This document shows, in pieces, positions 1 through 8,833 of a stretch of 64,000 nucleotides of DNA. The stretch's first letter is position 1, and each line of letters begins with the position of its first letter. The notes under the pieces are model-generated. The model searched no databases. It saw only the letters and a list, made by a program, of their open reading frames with translations, and was not told where the DNA came from. The DNA is taken from NCBI GenBank assembly GCA_024280735.1, contig JAJRPO010000021.1:33434-97433 (forward strand). The letters run 5' to 3'. This DNA is from Alphaproteobacteria bacterium. Its GTDB lineage: Bacteria > Pseudomonadota > Alphaproteobacteria > Rhodobacterales > Rhodobacteraceae. The position numbers and the translations under genes are program-made.

Positions 1-1
1 G

Positions 2-172
2 GTGGCGAATGGGTTAATCCCCGCAGCCTCGCAACAAATATCCGCCGAACAAGGCGCAGAAATTGGCAGGCCCAGTCGGGTGATTAGCGAGATCATAGTT
101 GAGGGTGGCGAAGTTTCGGACCTGTGGGTTGGTGGCCAGGCGGTTGCCAGTCTTGCGGGTACTTTGGTCTAA
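2..172 (+). CDS. PhzF-family isomerase/epimerase, C-terminal fragment
   Basis: The window opens inside this gene; only the last 56 codons are present, ending in TAA at 170-172. The translated end holds GRPSR followed by alternating strand-like residues and a WVGGQAVASLAGTL tail. This matches the C-terminus of PhzF-family proteins, where MGRPS and VGGxAV are the usual closing motifs. Members are diaminopimelate-epimerase-fold isomerases, often of unknown substrate. The start and catalytic Glu lie outside the window. It converges on the P450 gene, and the two stop codons overlap by 3 bases. The family call is fairly safe; substrate unknown. Confidence 0.75.
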   Translation: MANGLIPAASQQISAEQGAEIGRPSRVISEIIVEGGEVSDLWVGGQAVASLAGTLV

Positions 173-1533
173 ATCGGCGTAACCTTCAAATTCACCCCAC
201 CCTCAGGCCGCAAAGTCAGTACCATGATCGGCGTCGGGTCCTGCCCTGCGATCCGCTCAAATCGGAACCGCGAAATCAGCGTCGCCAGAATGATCTGCGC
301 TTCTACCATGGCGAAATGTGCGCCGATACAGACCCGTGGGCCGTCGCCAAAGGGCAGATAGGCGAAACGGTCATATTTCGCCCCGTCACCAAAGCGTTCC
401 GGGTGAAAGCTATCGGGGTCCTCCCACAGTTGTTCGTTGCGGTGCAGCGCGTAGATTGGCACCATGACGGTGTCTTTGCGACGCACTTCGCGCCCGCCGA
501 GTTCATCCGGCGCTTGCGCGGTGCGTGAAATAAACGACGCGGGCGGATACAGCCGCAGGGTTTCCTTGATCACCTGCTCGGTGTAGGGCAGTTTGCCAAT
601 ATCATCCGCAGTGGCCACCCTGCCCTGCAACACTGATTGCGCCTCGGCGCGCAGTTGGTCCTGCACATCCGCATCGAAAGCACATAAGTACAAAGCCCAG
701 GCCAACGTCAGCGCCGTGGTTTCATGCCCCGCCACAATAAATGTCAGCAGGTTGTCGCGCAGCTCGGCATTGTTCATCTGCTTTTTGGTTTCCGGGTCCA
801 TACCCTCCAGCAACAGGTCCAGCAGGTCCGGCACTTCCTTGGCGCCACTCTCGCGGCGACGCGCAATGGCGCTGTCGGCCACGGCCTTCATATCTGCCAC
901 CGGATTGCCACCAAACAGGCGAGACAGACGCGGCACCCAGGTGGGCACGCCGATAATATCAAACAGGGACACCCGCGCCGATTGATCGATGAAATTGTTA
1001 ATGGATTGATGCACAGCATCGCTTTTCATTGCGCCAGAGCCAGAAAAGGTGACGCTGCTGATGACGTCAAAGGTGGCCTGAACCATCTCGTCAAACATAT
1101 CCGCTTGGCCATTTGTATCTTGCAGCCGCGTACAAACTGCCTCGGCGGAGGCCGACATAATCGGGGCCAGTGCTGCAATATTGCGGTGCGAAAATACCGG
1201 TGCCGCCGCGCGCCGCTGCCAGCGCCAATGGGCACCTTCGGCGATAAACAGGCTGTCACCAATGGCGGGGCGCAGCAGGTTTTTAGTGATGTCGGATTTG
1301 GGGTAATTGTCGAGATTGTCCTTGAGGATGCGTTTCAGCGCCTTTGGGTCCATCACCATATGCCAGCGCACAAAGGCGGTTTTACCGCTGACAATTGGCT
1401 GTTTGGTGCAAAGATCGGGAATGATCTCCAACAGATTGCGCCGCGCCGTGCGCAGGGTTTCCAATATGCCAAGCGGTCGGGTGACCAGCGGCACCTTGAC
1501 CGGTTGCTCGGGGGGGAAATGTCCGTCAGGCAT
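169..1533 (-). CDS. cytochrome P450
   Basis: A full-length 454-residue soluble P450 mono-oxygenase. The diagnostic motifs are all there: I-helix AGHETT (residues 268-273), K-helix ETLR (324-327), PERF (378-381), and the heme-binding loop FGDGPRVCIG with Cys402 as thiolate ligand. There is no N-terminal membrane anchor, so it is probably cytosolic and served by a separate ferredoxin/ferredoxin reductase, none of which lies nearby. The long ExxR-to-heme region and overall length resemble bacterial class I P450s related to the fatty-acid/CYP102-like clan, but I cannot name the CYP family or substrate. It is separated by 127 bases from the demethylase operon upstream, so co-transcription is possible but not shown. 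Confidence 0.93.
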   Translation of the reverse strand: MPDGHFPPEQPVKVPLVTRPLGILETLRTARRNLLEIIPDLCTKQPIVSGKTAFVRWHMVMDPKALKRILKDNLDNYPKSDITKNLLRPAIGDSLFIAEGAHWRWQRRAAAPVFSHRNIAALAPIMSASAEAVCTRLQDTNGQADMFDEMVQATFDVISSVTFSGSGAMKSDAVHQSINNFIDQSARVSLFDIIGVPTWVPRLSRLFGGNPVADMKAVADSAIARRRESGAKEVPDLLDLLLEGMDPETKKQMNNAELRDNLLTFIVAGHETTALTLAWALYLCAFDADVQDQLRAEAQSVLQGRVATADDIGKLPYTEQVIKETLRLYPPASFISRTAQAPDELGGREVRRKDTVMVPIYALHRNEQLWEDPDSFHPERFGDGAKYDRFAYLPFGDGPRVCIGAHFAMVEAQIILATLISRFRFERIAGQDPTPIMVLTLRPEGGVNLKVTPI

Positions 1534-1610
1534 CTGTGCGCTCCTGTTTAGGGATGCGTGTAATATAACCCTTTTGGGAAGGATTGCCAGCAGAGCGCAA
1601 AAGAGTTTAA

Positions 1611-1664
1611 GGCGCTCCGCGCGGGGGATATTTAAAAGAACAAAGAAGATGAAAGGGGCGTTAT
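1611..1664 (+). repeat. dispersed intergenic repeat, copy 1
   Basis: A GC-rich run (GCGCTCCGCGCGGGGGATA) is followed by an A-rich run (TTTAAAAGAACAAAGAAGAT) and then GAAAGGGGCGTTAT. The same arrangement recurs at 55372-55434 and, on the other strand, at 47184-47239. This copy abuts and slightly overlaps the 3' end of the minus-strand demethylase gene, as copy 2 does with the asparaginase gene. Confidence 0.7.
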
Positions 1665-4105
1665 ACTTTCACCCGCGCGGCCTTTGGGTCATACATTGGT
1701 TTTAGCGACGCCTCTGCCTTGACCCGCACGCCAGCGATTTCGATTTCATAACTTGAGGCCAGTAATTGCGCAGGGGTTTCCCCCGCGCAGGGCACATAGC
1801 CCATACCGATGGCCGCACCCAGCGTATGACCATAATTGCCAGATGAAATATAGCCGACATTTTCGCCGTCCCGGATCAGCGCCTCATTGTGATACAGCAG
1901 CGGTTCAGGGTCGGTCAGTTTGAACTGGATGAGGCGGGTTTTCAGACCCTCTTCGCGCTTGCGCAATACCGCATCGCGGCCCATGAAATCCGGCTTGGCG
2001 GTTTTTACGGCAAAGCCGAGGCCTGCCTCCAGCACATGATCCTCTGACGTGATGTCATGGCCAAAATGGCGAAAACCTTTTTCAATGCGGCAACTGTCCA
2101 TCATGTGCATGCCACAGAGTTTTAGCCCCATATCCTGCCCCGCCTCAAACAGGGTTTCAAACACATGCCCCGCCATGTCGGAGGAGATATAGATTTCCCA
2201 GCCCAACTCACCCACGTAAGTCACGCGGTGGGCGCGTGCCAGCCCCATGCCGATCTCGATGTCTTGTACGGTGCCAAAGGGGTTCACAGCATTGCTGAAA
2301 TCGGCAGGGGATACCTTTTCCAGCAGCGTGCGGGCGTTTGGCCCCATAACCGCCAACACACCTTCGCCCGCCGTGACATCGGTAATCACCACGTTGAAAT
2401 CTCCTTTGTGGCGTTCCATCCAGACCTGATCTGCAAGGCGTGTGATTGAGGGTGTCACCACAAGATAGGCAGTTTCAGACAGGCGGGTAACGGTTACATC
2501 GGCCTCGATCCCCGCGCGATTGTTCAGGAACTGGGTGTAGACGATTTTACCGATGGGGCAGGAATAATCGCCGCCGCCGATATAGTTCATAAACGCTTCG
2601 GCATCGCGGCCCTCGACGCGGATTTTGCCAAAAGATGTCATGTCGTACATACCGACGTTTTCACGCACCGCACGGTGCTCGGCGGCGGAATTTTCAAACC
2701 AGTTTTGCCGCTGCCAGCTGTATTGGTATTCGCGTTCCTGCCCAGCATTTGCAAACCAGTTGGCCCGTTCCCAGCCGCCCGCCTCGCCCATCACCGCGCC
2801 TAGTTCCAGCATGTGGTGGTGGAAAGGCGAGCGACGAATTCCGCGCGCAGTGGCTTTTTGGCGGAACGGGAAGTGATCGGCGTACAGCAGACCAAGGGTT
2901 TCTTTCGAGCGCTCAAACAGATACTGCTTATTACCCTGAAACGGTTGCATCCGCGCGATGTCCACGCCGCCCAGATCAAACGGTTTTTGCCCGTCTTCCA
3001 TCCATTGCGCCAAGGCCATTCCTGCGCCGCCCGCCGATTGAATGCCGATAGAGTTAAAGCCAGCAGCGACCCAGACGTTATCCATTTCCGGTGCAAGACC
3101 GAGGTGATAGGCATCATCCGGCGTAAAGCTTTCCGGCCCATTAAAAAACGTGTGAATTCCCGCCTCGGCCAACAGCGGCAGGCGGTTACAGGCAGCTTCT
3201 AATATCGGCTCAAAGTGGTCGAAATCCTCTGGCAATTGGTCAAACTCAAAACTGTCGGGAATGCCCTTCATGCCCCAAGGTTTGGCATGCGGTTCAAACG
3301 CGCCGAGCATGATTTTACCGGCGTCCTCTTTGTAATAGGCGCATTCATCTGGCACCCGCAGCACCGGCAATTGTTGCAGACCTTTGATCGGCTCTGTGAC
3401 GATATAAAAATGCTCGCAGGCGTGCAGCGGCACGTTTACCCCTGCCATCCGGCCCACCTCATGCCCCCACATTCCAGCGCAGTTCACCACCATATCGGCG
3501 GTGATATGACCCTTGTCACCGTCCGTTTCCCAATCAACACCCGTCACCCGCCGCCCCTGTTTGGCAATGCCCGTAACCTTGACCCGTTCCAGCACTGTTG
3601 CCCCCATTTGGCGCGCGCCTTTGGCCATGGCCAGCGCGATATTTGTAGGGTCGCCTTGACCATCTTCAGGAATGTAAATTCCCGCCGTCACAGCGGCAAT
3701 ATTCAGATGTTCATAGCGTTGCTTCACCTCACTGGGTGAAATTTCATAAACCTCGACCCCGAACGCCCGTGCCATAGTGGCTTGGCGCAGGATTTCTTCA
3801 CGCCGCTCTGCCGTCAACGCAACAGTGATCGAGCCAGTGGTTTTTAGACCTGTGGACAGGCCGGTTTCTGCCTCTAGCCCCTCGTAAAGATCACGGGTGT
3901 ATTTCGCCAATTTGGTCATGGTCGAACTGGCGCGCACTTGGCCAATCAAACCAGCCGCATGCCATGTGGTGCCAGATGTCAATTGCTTGCGTTCCAGCAA
4001 AACCACGTCTTTCCAGCCGAGTTTGGCAAGGTGGTAGGCGACGGAACAGCCGATAACGCCGCCACCGATGATGACCGCGCGGGCGTGGGTTGGGATTTTA
4101 TTCAT
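1661..4105 (-). CDS. FAD-dependent dimethylglycine/sarcosine dehydrogenase-like protein with GcvT domain
   Basis: An 814-residue two-part enzyme. The N-terminal half is a DAO-type flavoprotein: the dinucleotide-binding motif IIGGGVIGCSVAYHLAKLG starts near residue 12, and SGTTWHAAGL carries the His that binds FAD covalently in DMGDH and sarcosine dehydrogenase. The C-terminal ~370 residues are a GcvT-type aminomethyltransferase fold (QNWFENSAAEHRAVRENVG, GELGWEIY, GFRHFGHD), which in this family binds tetrahydrofolate and captures the methyl group as methylene-THF. Expected reaction: oxidative N-demethylation of dimethylglycine, sarcosine or a similar N-methylated amine. Its start overlaps the stop of the BHMT-like gene by 4 bases, so the two are translationally coupled. 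A paralogue lies two genes upstream. Exact substrate is inferred. Confidence 0.85.
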   Translation of the reverse strand: MNKIPTHARAVIIGGGVIGCSVAYHLAKLGWKDVVLLERKQLTSGTTWHAAGLIGQVRASSTMTKLAKYTRDLYEGLEAETGLSTGLKTTGSITVALTAERREEILRQATMARAFGVEVYEISPSEVKQRYEHLNIAAVTAGIYIPEDGQGDPTNIALAMAKGARQMGATVLERVKVTGIAKQGRRVTGVDWETDGDKGHITADMVVNCAGMWGHEVGRMAGVNVPLHACEHFYIVTEPIKGLQQLPVLRVPDECAYYKEDAGKIMLGAFEPHAKPWGMKGIPDSFEFDQLPEDFDHFEPILEAACNRLPLLAEAGIHTFFNGPESFTPDDAYHLGLAPEMDNVWVAAGFNSIGIQSAGGAGMALAQWMEDGQKPFDLGGVDIARMQPFQGNKQYLFERSKETLGLLYADHFPFRQKATARGIRRSPFHHHMLELGAVMGEAGGWERANWFANAGQEREYQYSWQRQNWFENSAAEHRAVRENVGMYDMTSFGKIRVEGRDAEAFMNYIGGGDYSCPIGKIVYTQFLNNRAGIEADVTVTRLSETAYLVVTPSITRLADQVWMERHKGDFNVVITDVTAGEGVLAVMGPNARTLLEKVSPADFSNAVNPFGTVQDIEIGMGLARAHRVTYVGELGWEIYISSDMAGHVFETLFEAGQDMGLKLCGMHMMDSCRIEKGFRHFGHDITSEDHVLEAGLGFAVKTAKPDFMGRDAVLRKREEGLKTRLIQFKLTDPEPLLYHNEALIRDGENVGYISSGNYGHTLGAAIGMGYVPCAGETPAQLLASSYEIEIAGVRVKAEASLKPMYDPKAARVKV

Positions 4106-4974
4106 GGGTGGAGCCTCCGAGAAATTTCAGCAATATGCGCGGGGCCAACTTCGCAGCACCCCCCGACGATCGTGGCACCAAGGGCGATCCATTGATCCAC
4201 ATGATTGGCATAGATTTCAGGCGTCAGGTCTCTGCGCGCCGTCAACCCGTCTACCGTTTTACCCATTGTCAGTTTGGTGACCGATGTGAACCCGTTGGCA
4301 TAAGCCCCGAACCGCACACCGGTTGCCGCGACAATCGGCAGGCAGGCAGTGATTGATTCAGGCACCGAGCAGTTCAGCAAAATTGCCTCCGCCCCCATTC
4401 CAGATAACGCATCCAGCGCCTCTTGCAGCGGCTCACCGGATCGCAAGTTTGCACTGTCGTCATCCGCAACCGTCAAGCCAACCCACACCGGCAGGCCCGT
4501 TTCCACGGCGGCTGTGCAGGCGGCTGTTGCCTCGGTGATCGAGGCCATGGTTTCGCATTGGATCAGATCAACGCGGCCCTTTTGTTGCGCCGCAATTTCT
4601 CGGTAACGCTGTAGCCTTTCATCATAGGTGGCCGTCAGATCAGGCGCATATGACCCGAACAATGGCGGCAGGCATCCGGCGATTTTTACGTCTCGCCCAG
4701 CCGCGTCCCGTGCCTTATTGGCCAGATCAATCGCGCGGGCCTGCAAGGTCTCAAACAACTCCAACTTGCCGTAATGCTCCAGCCGCTCCGGCGTTGCGGA
4801 ATAGGCGTTAATGGTGATTACTTGCGCACCCGCCCGAATGAAATCCTCATGCGCAGCTTGTACTATTTCCGGCTCGTCTAACAGAACCTTGGCCGACCAC
4901 ATGGGACTGGCTGGAAAGGCCGAGCGTTTCACCAATTCCTGCCCCATGCCCCCATCTAAAAGCGTGATGGTCAT
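4102..4974 (-). CDS. BHMT-like homocysteine S-methyltransferase family protein
   Basis: 290 residues with the Pfam S-methyl_trans fold: LLDGGMGQEL at the N-terminus, ILLNCS around residue 208 and GGCCEVGP near residue 273. The single Cys plus the Cys-Cys pair are the three zinc ligands used by betaine- and S-methylmethionine-homocysteine methyltransferases. It moves a methyl group from an onium donor to homocysteine, making methionine. Sandwiched by 4-base overlaps between two dimethylglycine-dehydrogenase-like genes, the best-supported donor is glycine betaine, giving dimethylglycine for the neighbours. S-methylmethionine or another methylated donor cannot be excluded from sequence alone. 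Length agrees with short bacterial members rather than the ~400-residue animal BHMT. Confidence 0.82.
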   Translation of the reverse strand: MTITLLDGGMGQELVKRSAFPASPMWSAKVLLDEPEIVQAAHEDFIRAGAQVITINAYSATPERLEHYGKLELFETLQARAIDLANKARDAAGRDVKIAGCLPPLFGSYAPDLTATYDERLQRYREIAAQQKGRVDLIQCETMASITEATAACTAAVETGLPVWVGLTVADDDSANLRSGEPLQEALDALSGMGAEAILLNCSVPESITACLPIVAATGVRFGAYANGFTSVTKLTMGKTVDGLTARRDLTPEIYANHVDQWIALGATIVGGCCEVGPAHIAEISRRLHP

Positions 4975-7412
4975 GCCCGCAGCCTTTCATTCATCGGATC
5001 CCACAAAGGTTGATCCTCTTGCACCACAGCGCGGCAACGCTGGCCATAAATCTCAACTTCAAGCTCGGTTCCCGCAACCGCCAGATCGGCTTGCACCATG
5101 CCCAGCGCCACACTGGCATTAACGCGGTATCCCCAAGCGCCGGATGTGGTTTCGCCGACGATTTTCCCGTCGTGCCAGATCGTTGACATGTAAGGTGCAT
5201 CGGCGTCGCCAGCCTCCACAATCAGCGTGACAAAACCTTTCTTGCGGCCCTGTTGCAGCTCATTCTGAATTGCTGCCTTGCCGATGAAATCAAAGGGTTT
5301 ATCCAGCCGCACAAAGCGTTCCAGACCACCCTCAAGGATCGAATAATCCGTCGATAGATCACCTTTCCAAGCCCGATAACCCTTTTCAATGCGCAAAGAA
5401 TTCAGCGCGTACATGCCAAAGGGTTTTGCCCCAGTAGCCACAACAGCCGCGTAAATCGGGGCCATATCCGCATTGGCCGCATGGATTTCCCAGCCCAATT
5501 CACCCGCAAACGACACCCGCACCAGCATTGCTGGATTGCCTGCAAGGGTGCATTCCTGATGGGTCAACCAACCGAGGGACAGGTCACCGTCCGTCATCCC
5601 AGCCAATACGTCGCGCGATTTCGGCCCTGTCACAATCAACGTCGCCACTTCGGTCGAGCGATCCATAACGCTCACACCCGAAGGCACAGAATCCCGCAAC
5701 AACTCCCCGTCATGCCATTGCGCCGTGGCCGCCGTGATCAGGGTAAAACGATCCACCCCAAAGCGCAGGCAGGACATCTCGGTCAGTATCCGCCCGCGCT
5801 TATCCGCCACATAAATCAGGTTCATCCGTCCCGCCTTGGCAATACCGCCCGTGCAGAACCCGCGCAGCCAATCGTCAGCCCCCACGCCAGACACTTCAAA
5901 CCGCGAGAACCCCGGCAGATCGAGAACACCGCAACCGTCACGAACCGCTTCACATTCCTGTTGAACACGCTCAGACCAAGGCCCGGAACGCCCCCAAGTA
6001 TGAGTCGCCCCCTCGGACAAATCATCCCCATCAACCGCAAACCAATTGGCCCGCTCCCAGCCAGAATAGGCCCCCATAACACCGCCCAGCGCCTTTACCG
6101 CGCCGTGGTTTGGCGACAGCTTGCGATCCCGTGCCGCTGGCCATTCATGTTGCGGAAAGTGCATGGCGTATTCATTGGCGTAAACCTCTACGCCCTTATC
6201 GTTGCAATATTGTTGATCGGTGTAATCGGTGTAGCGGCGCGGGTCGATTGCCCACATATCCCACTCGGTTTCGCCTTGGGTAATCCATTCCGCCAGCACC
6301 TTGCCCGCACCACCCCCTTGGGCAATGCCAAAGGTAAAGACACAAGCCTCAAAGGCATTTTTCACGCCGGGCATTGGCCCGACCAAAGGCAGACCGTCTG
6401 GCGCGTAAGGAATAGGGCCGTTAATCACGCGGCTAATCCCTGCCGTCCCCAACAAAGGCACCCGCGCCATCGCGTCCTCGATATGCCACTCGATCCGATC
6501 CAGATCGTCGGGGTACAGTTGAAAGCTGAAATCGTCAGGTATCGGGTCGCTTGGATCAACCCAATGTGCCTTACAGGTCGCCTCATACGGTCCCAAATTG
6601 AACCCGTTCTTCTCCTGACGCAGATAATAGGAGCTGTCCACATCGCGCAGCAGGGGCAGCTTGCCATGGGCCTTATTGTGTTCGACCAGTTCCGGCACTT
6701 CCTCGGACAGCAAATACTGGTGGCTCATCACCATCATCGGCACGGTACGACCGCCAAACGGCTTGAACCACTCGCCCACCCGCTGTGCGTAATATCCGGC
6801 AGCATTGACCACATATTCGCAGCGAATATCACCCTTGTCGGTGTGTACAACCCACTCGTTACCCTCACGGCTCACCCCCGTCGCAGGGGTAAAACGCAAA
6901 ATCCGCTGGCCCATATCCCGCGCGCCTTTGGCCAGCGCTTGCGTCAGTTGCGCCGGATCAATGTCGCCGTCATGCGGATCATAAAGTGAACCCAGCAAAT
7001 CATGGGTTTCCAGAAACGGATAACGTGCCTGCGTTTGCGCCGGATCAAGGATTTCAATATCCATCCCCTGATAGCGCCCCATGCCAGCGGCGCGTTCAAA
7101 CTCTTGCATCCGCTGCCTATTATGCGCCAGCCGGATCGACCCCGTGACGTGATAGTTCATCGGATAATCAACTTCATCCCCCAACCGTGAATACAATTCC
7201 GTCGAATAGCGCTGCATGTTCATGATCGACCAGCTGGTGGAAAACGTCGGCACATTGCCCGCCGCATGCCACGTGCTGCCTGCCGTCAGCTCGTTCTTTT
7301 CGAGCAGCACGCAATCGGTCCAGCCCAACTTGGCCAGATGATACAAGCTAGAGGCACCGATAACGCCGCCGCCGATGATGACCACACGGGCCGTTGTGGG
7401 GAAATTTGACAT
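4971..7412 (-). CDS. second FAD-GcvT dimethylglycine/sarcosine dehydrogenase-like protein
   Basis: 813 residues from the ATG at 7412, chosen because AGGATAAGG lies just upstream; an in-frame start six codons earlier lacks such a site. Domain order matches the downstream paralogue: FAD motif VVIIGGGVIGASSLYHLAKLG, covalent-flavin His in GSTWHAAGNVP, then a GcvT-like folate domain with SGWERANWF, GELGWEIH and EKGYRAWKGD. The two paralogues are clearly divergent in sequence, so they may act on successive substrates, for example dimethylglycine then sarcosine. The stop overlaps the BHMT-like start (ATGA). The gene starts 11 bases after the GFA-family stop. Assignment of substrate order is inference. 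Confidence 0.85.
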   Translation of the reverse strand: MSNFPTTARVVIIGGGVIGASSLYHLAKLGWTDCVLLEKNELTAGSTWHAAGNVPTFSTSWSIMNMQRYSTELYSRLGDEVDYPMNYHVTGSIRLAHNRQRMQEFERAAGMGRYQGMDIEILDPAQTQARYPFLETHDLLGSLYDPHDGDIDPAQLTQALAKGARDMGQRILRFTPATGVSREGNEWVVHTDKGDIRCEYVVNAAGYYAQRVGEWFKPFGGRTVPMMVMSHQYLLSEEVPELVEHNKAHGKLPLLRDVDSSYYLRQEKNGFNLGPYEATCKAHWVDPSDPIPDDFSFQLYPDDLDRIEWHIEDAMARVPLLGTAGISRVINGPIPYAPDGLPLVGPMPGVKNAFEACVFTFGIAQGGGAGKVLAEWITQGETEWDMWAIDPRRYTDYTDQQYCNDKGVEVYANEYAMHFPQHEWPAARDRKLSPNHGAVKALGGVMGAYSGWERANWFAVDGDDLSEGATHTWGRSGPWSERVQQECEAVRDGCGVLDLPGFSRFEVSGVGADDWLRGFCTGGIAKAGRMNLIYVADKRGRILTEMSCLRFGVDRFTLITAATAQWHDGELLRDSVPSGVSVMDRSTEVATLIVTGPKSRDVLAGMTDGDLSLGWLTHQECTLAGNPAMLVRVSFAGELGWEIHAANADMAPIYAAVVATGAKPFGMYALNSLRIEKGYRAWKGDLSTDYSILEGGLERFVRLDKPFDFIGKAAIQNELQQGRKKGFVTLIVEAGDADAPYMSTIWHDGKIVGETTSGAWGYRVNASVALGMVQADLAVAGTELEVEIYGQRCRAVVQEDQPLWDPMNERLRA

Positions 7413-7423
7413 AGCCTTATCCT

Positions 7424-7807
7424 TTACCATTTATCCAACTGAGGCAGGCCATCGCCGACCTCGTAATAATCACCCTTATCTGCCATGCAGATGTGTTTCT
7501 CGGTTTGCAACCCAGTGTCCCCGTCCAATGTGCCGGCCCCAACAGATGTGCGGCCTTCACCGTCCATCTTCCAAAACAACGAAGACCCACATTCGCAGCA
7601 AAACCCACGTTGCGCCCAATCTGACGATCGGAACCATTTCAATCCGTCATCTTTGGTTATCTTCAGATCTTCGGTCGCCACCTGTGTCGCCGACCAATAA
7701 TGCCCGCTGGTTTTTCGGCACTGCGTACAGTGGCACGCGATTGGCGGCCGCAATTCGCCCGATAATTCAAACGCCACCGCACCACATTCACAGGACCCTT
7801 TGTGCAT
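7424..7807 (-). CDS. GFA-family zinc protein (glutathione-dependent formaldehyde-activating-like)
   Basis: 127 residues with the Mss4/GFA zinc-fold signature: CECGAV near residue 6, CHCTQCRK near 27 and FCCECGSSLFW near 70. The family is named after a Paracoccus protein proposed to speed S-hydroxymethylglutathione formation; many members have no proven function. Its place here is suggestive, because demethylation of N-methyl groups releases formaldehyde when folate is not saturated. A strong ribosome site (GGAGAG) precedes the ATG. It lies 10 bases after the XRE-cupin regulator gene and 11 before the demethylase gene, so it belongs to the same transcript. Confidence 0.85.
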   Translation of the reverse strand: MHKGSCECGAVAFELSGELRPPIACHCTQCRKTSGHYWSATQVATEDLKITKDDGLKWFRSSDWAQRGFCCECGSSLFWKMDGEGRTSVGAGTLDGDTGLQTEKHICMADKGDYYEVGDGLPQLDKW

Positions 7808-7817
7808 TATACTCTCC

Positions 7818-8390
7818 TTAATAAACCGGCGGGGCGATCACCCAGATCACCACGGCGGGAACGTCATGGGGGTTTTCCCAACGATAGGCCTCGCCGCGAA
7901 TGCGAAAACTATCGCCGGGGGTCAGATCAAACTGCCGCGCACCAACCCACAGGCGCAACTGGCCGGACACCAGATAACCGACTTCCTGCGTCGCGCGCTG
8001 CTCGAAAGTATCGCGCCGTGCATGGGGGGCGAATGTGGATTGAAACACCTCAAAATCATCGGTCAGATCGGGGGATAACAACTCCTCTGTCAGCCCATCC
8101 TGCCGCGAGCCAATTTGGCGCCGCGCATCGGCGCGCACGACATAACCCTCTTCAGCGGGCACAGCTGGCGTTTGGCCAAAGAACAAAGACAAAGGCACAC
8201 CCAGCGCCTTGGCCAGCCCTTTCAAATCCTCTATCGAGGGATGCGAAATGTCGCGCTCAACCTGTGACACCCAGCCCACCGACCAGCCAGTTTTCTCCGC
8301 CAGTTGCAGCAGAGTCATGCCCCGCGATTTACGCAAAGCCCGCAGGTCAGCCCCAAGGGAGGCAGGTTTATGGATAAAGCTGTCGGGCAT
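7818..8390 (-). CDS. XRE-family regulator with C-terminal cupin
   Basis: 190 residues. The N-terminal ~65 carry a Cro/C1-type helix-turn-helix (LRALRKSRGMTLLQLAEKTG, then VGWVSQVERD). The C-terminal half is a small-molecule-binding cupin (GYLVSGQLRLWVG, LTPGDSFRIRGEAYRWENP). This PuuR-like arrangement is typical of repressors or activators of amine and amino-acid catabolic operons. As first gene of the minus-strand demethylase operon it probably regulates its own transcript. A 12-bp imperfect inverted repeat directly before it (8394-8442) overlaps the ribosome site and is the obvious candidate operator. The ligand is unknown; a methylated amine such as betaine or dimethylglycine would fit the neighbours. 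Confidence 0.88.
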   Translation of the reverse strand: MPDSFIHKPASLGADLRALRKSRGMTLLQLAEKTGWSVGWVSQVERDISHPSIEDLKGLAKALGVPLSLFFGQTPAVPAEEGYVVRADARRQIGSRQDGLTEELLSPDLTDDFEVFQSTFAPHARRDTFEQRATQEVGYLVSGQLRLWVGARQFDLTPGDSFRIRGEAYRWENPHDVPAVVIWVIAPPVY

Positions 8391-8393
8391 TGC

Positions 8394-8442
8394 GACTCCG
8401 TGAAATTATACGTGAATATTTCATCGTTTATTTCATGGAGTC
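8394..8442. promoter_or_regulatory. inverted repeat, candidate operator of the XRE-cupin regulator
   Basis: GACTCCGTGAAA at 8394-8405 is mirrored by TTTCATGGAGTC at 8431-8442, with 11 of 12 positions complementary. A shorter inner pair, TGAAAT at 8401-8406 and ATTTCA at 8418-8423, lies inside it. The left arm overlaps the Shine-Dalgarno of the regulator gene, so bound protein could shut off its own operon. Confidence 0.5.
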
Positions 8443-8544
8443 TTGGGCGGCAGCGACATTAAGTGTCGTTTTTCGCATTATCTTGCCCCTTCCCTGCAAA
8501 ACATTGGTGTGCTACTTGGCTGCTTCCCACGGAGGAGGTTAGCC

Positions 8545-8763
8545 TTGAAACCGAGCTTAAGAACCAAAGCGATTGCCGTGTGCGATAAAAAAATCGCCCA
8601 GAAAGGCGAAACGGTTGGCCTTTCTTTTTACGCATTTTTTGCCAATAAGAACGACAATCCAGAACTGCTCATGGAAGCTGCCGAGTGGTGGATCCTGACG
8701 CATAAACTTGATCATTTTGAGAAGGCGGTGAAAATACGCAGTATGATCCGTGCGGGAGAATAA
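8545..8763 (+). CDS. small conserved-type hypothetical protein
   Basis: A 72-residue protein if translation starts at TTG 8545, which sits 6 bases after a strong GGAGGAGG site. An ATG 34 codons earlier would add a Cys- and Arg-rich extension with no good ribosome site. The product is basic at the N-terminus, has an aromatic stretch (SFYAFFANK), then a predicted amphipathic helix (ELLMEAAEWWILTHKLDHFE). No signal peptide, no Cys motif. I do not recognise a family. It stands alone between the demethylase operon and the esterase gene, on the opposite strand to both. Confidence 0.55.
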   Translation: MKPSLRTKAIAVCDKKIAQKGETVGLSFYAFFANKNDNPELLMEAAEWWILTHKLDHFEKAVKIRSMIRAGE

Positions 8764-8833
8764 CAAGATTTTTTGCTAGCGTTTTCGACACACACCAATT
8801 TTCGAGCCAAAAATCAGACTCCGAAAATAAACC

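Noticed and set aside
724..1551. 275-codon plus-strand open frame
   Set aside because: Antisense to the cytochrome P450 gene, which carries all family motifs.
5481..6989. 502-codon plus-strand open frame
   Set aside because: Antisense to the second FAD-GcvT demethylase; Arg/His/Pro-rich and without a ribosome site.
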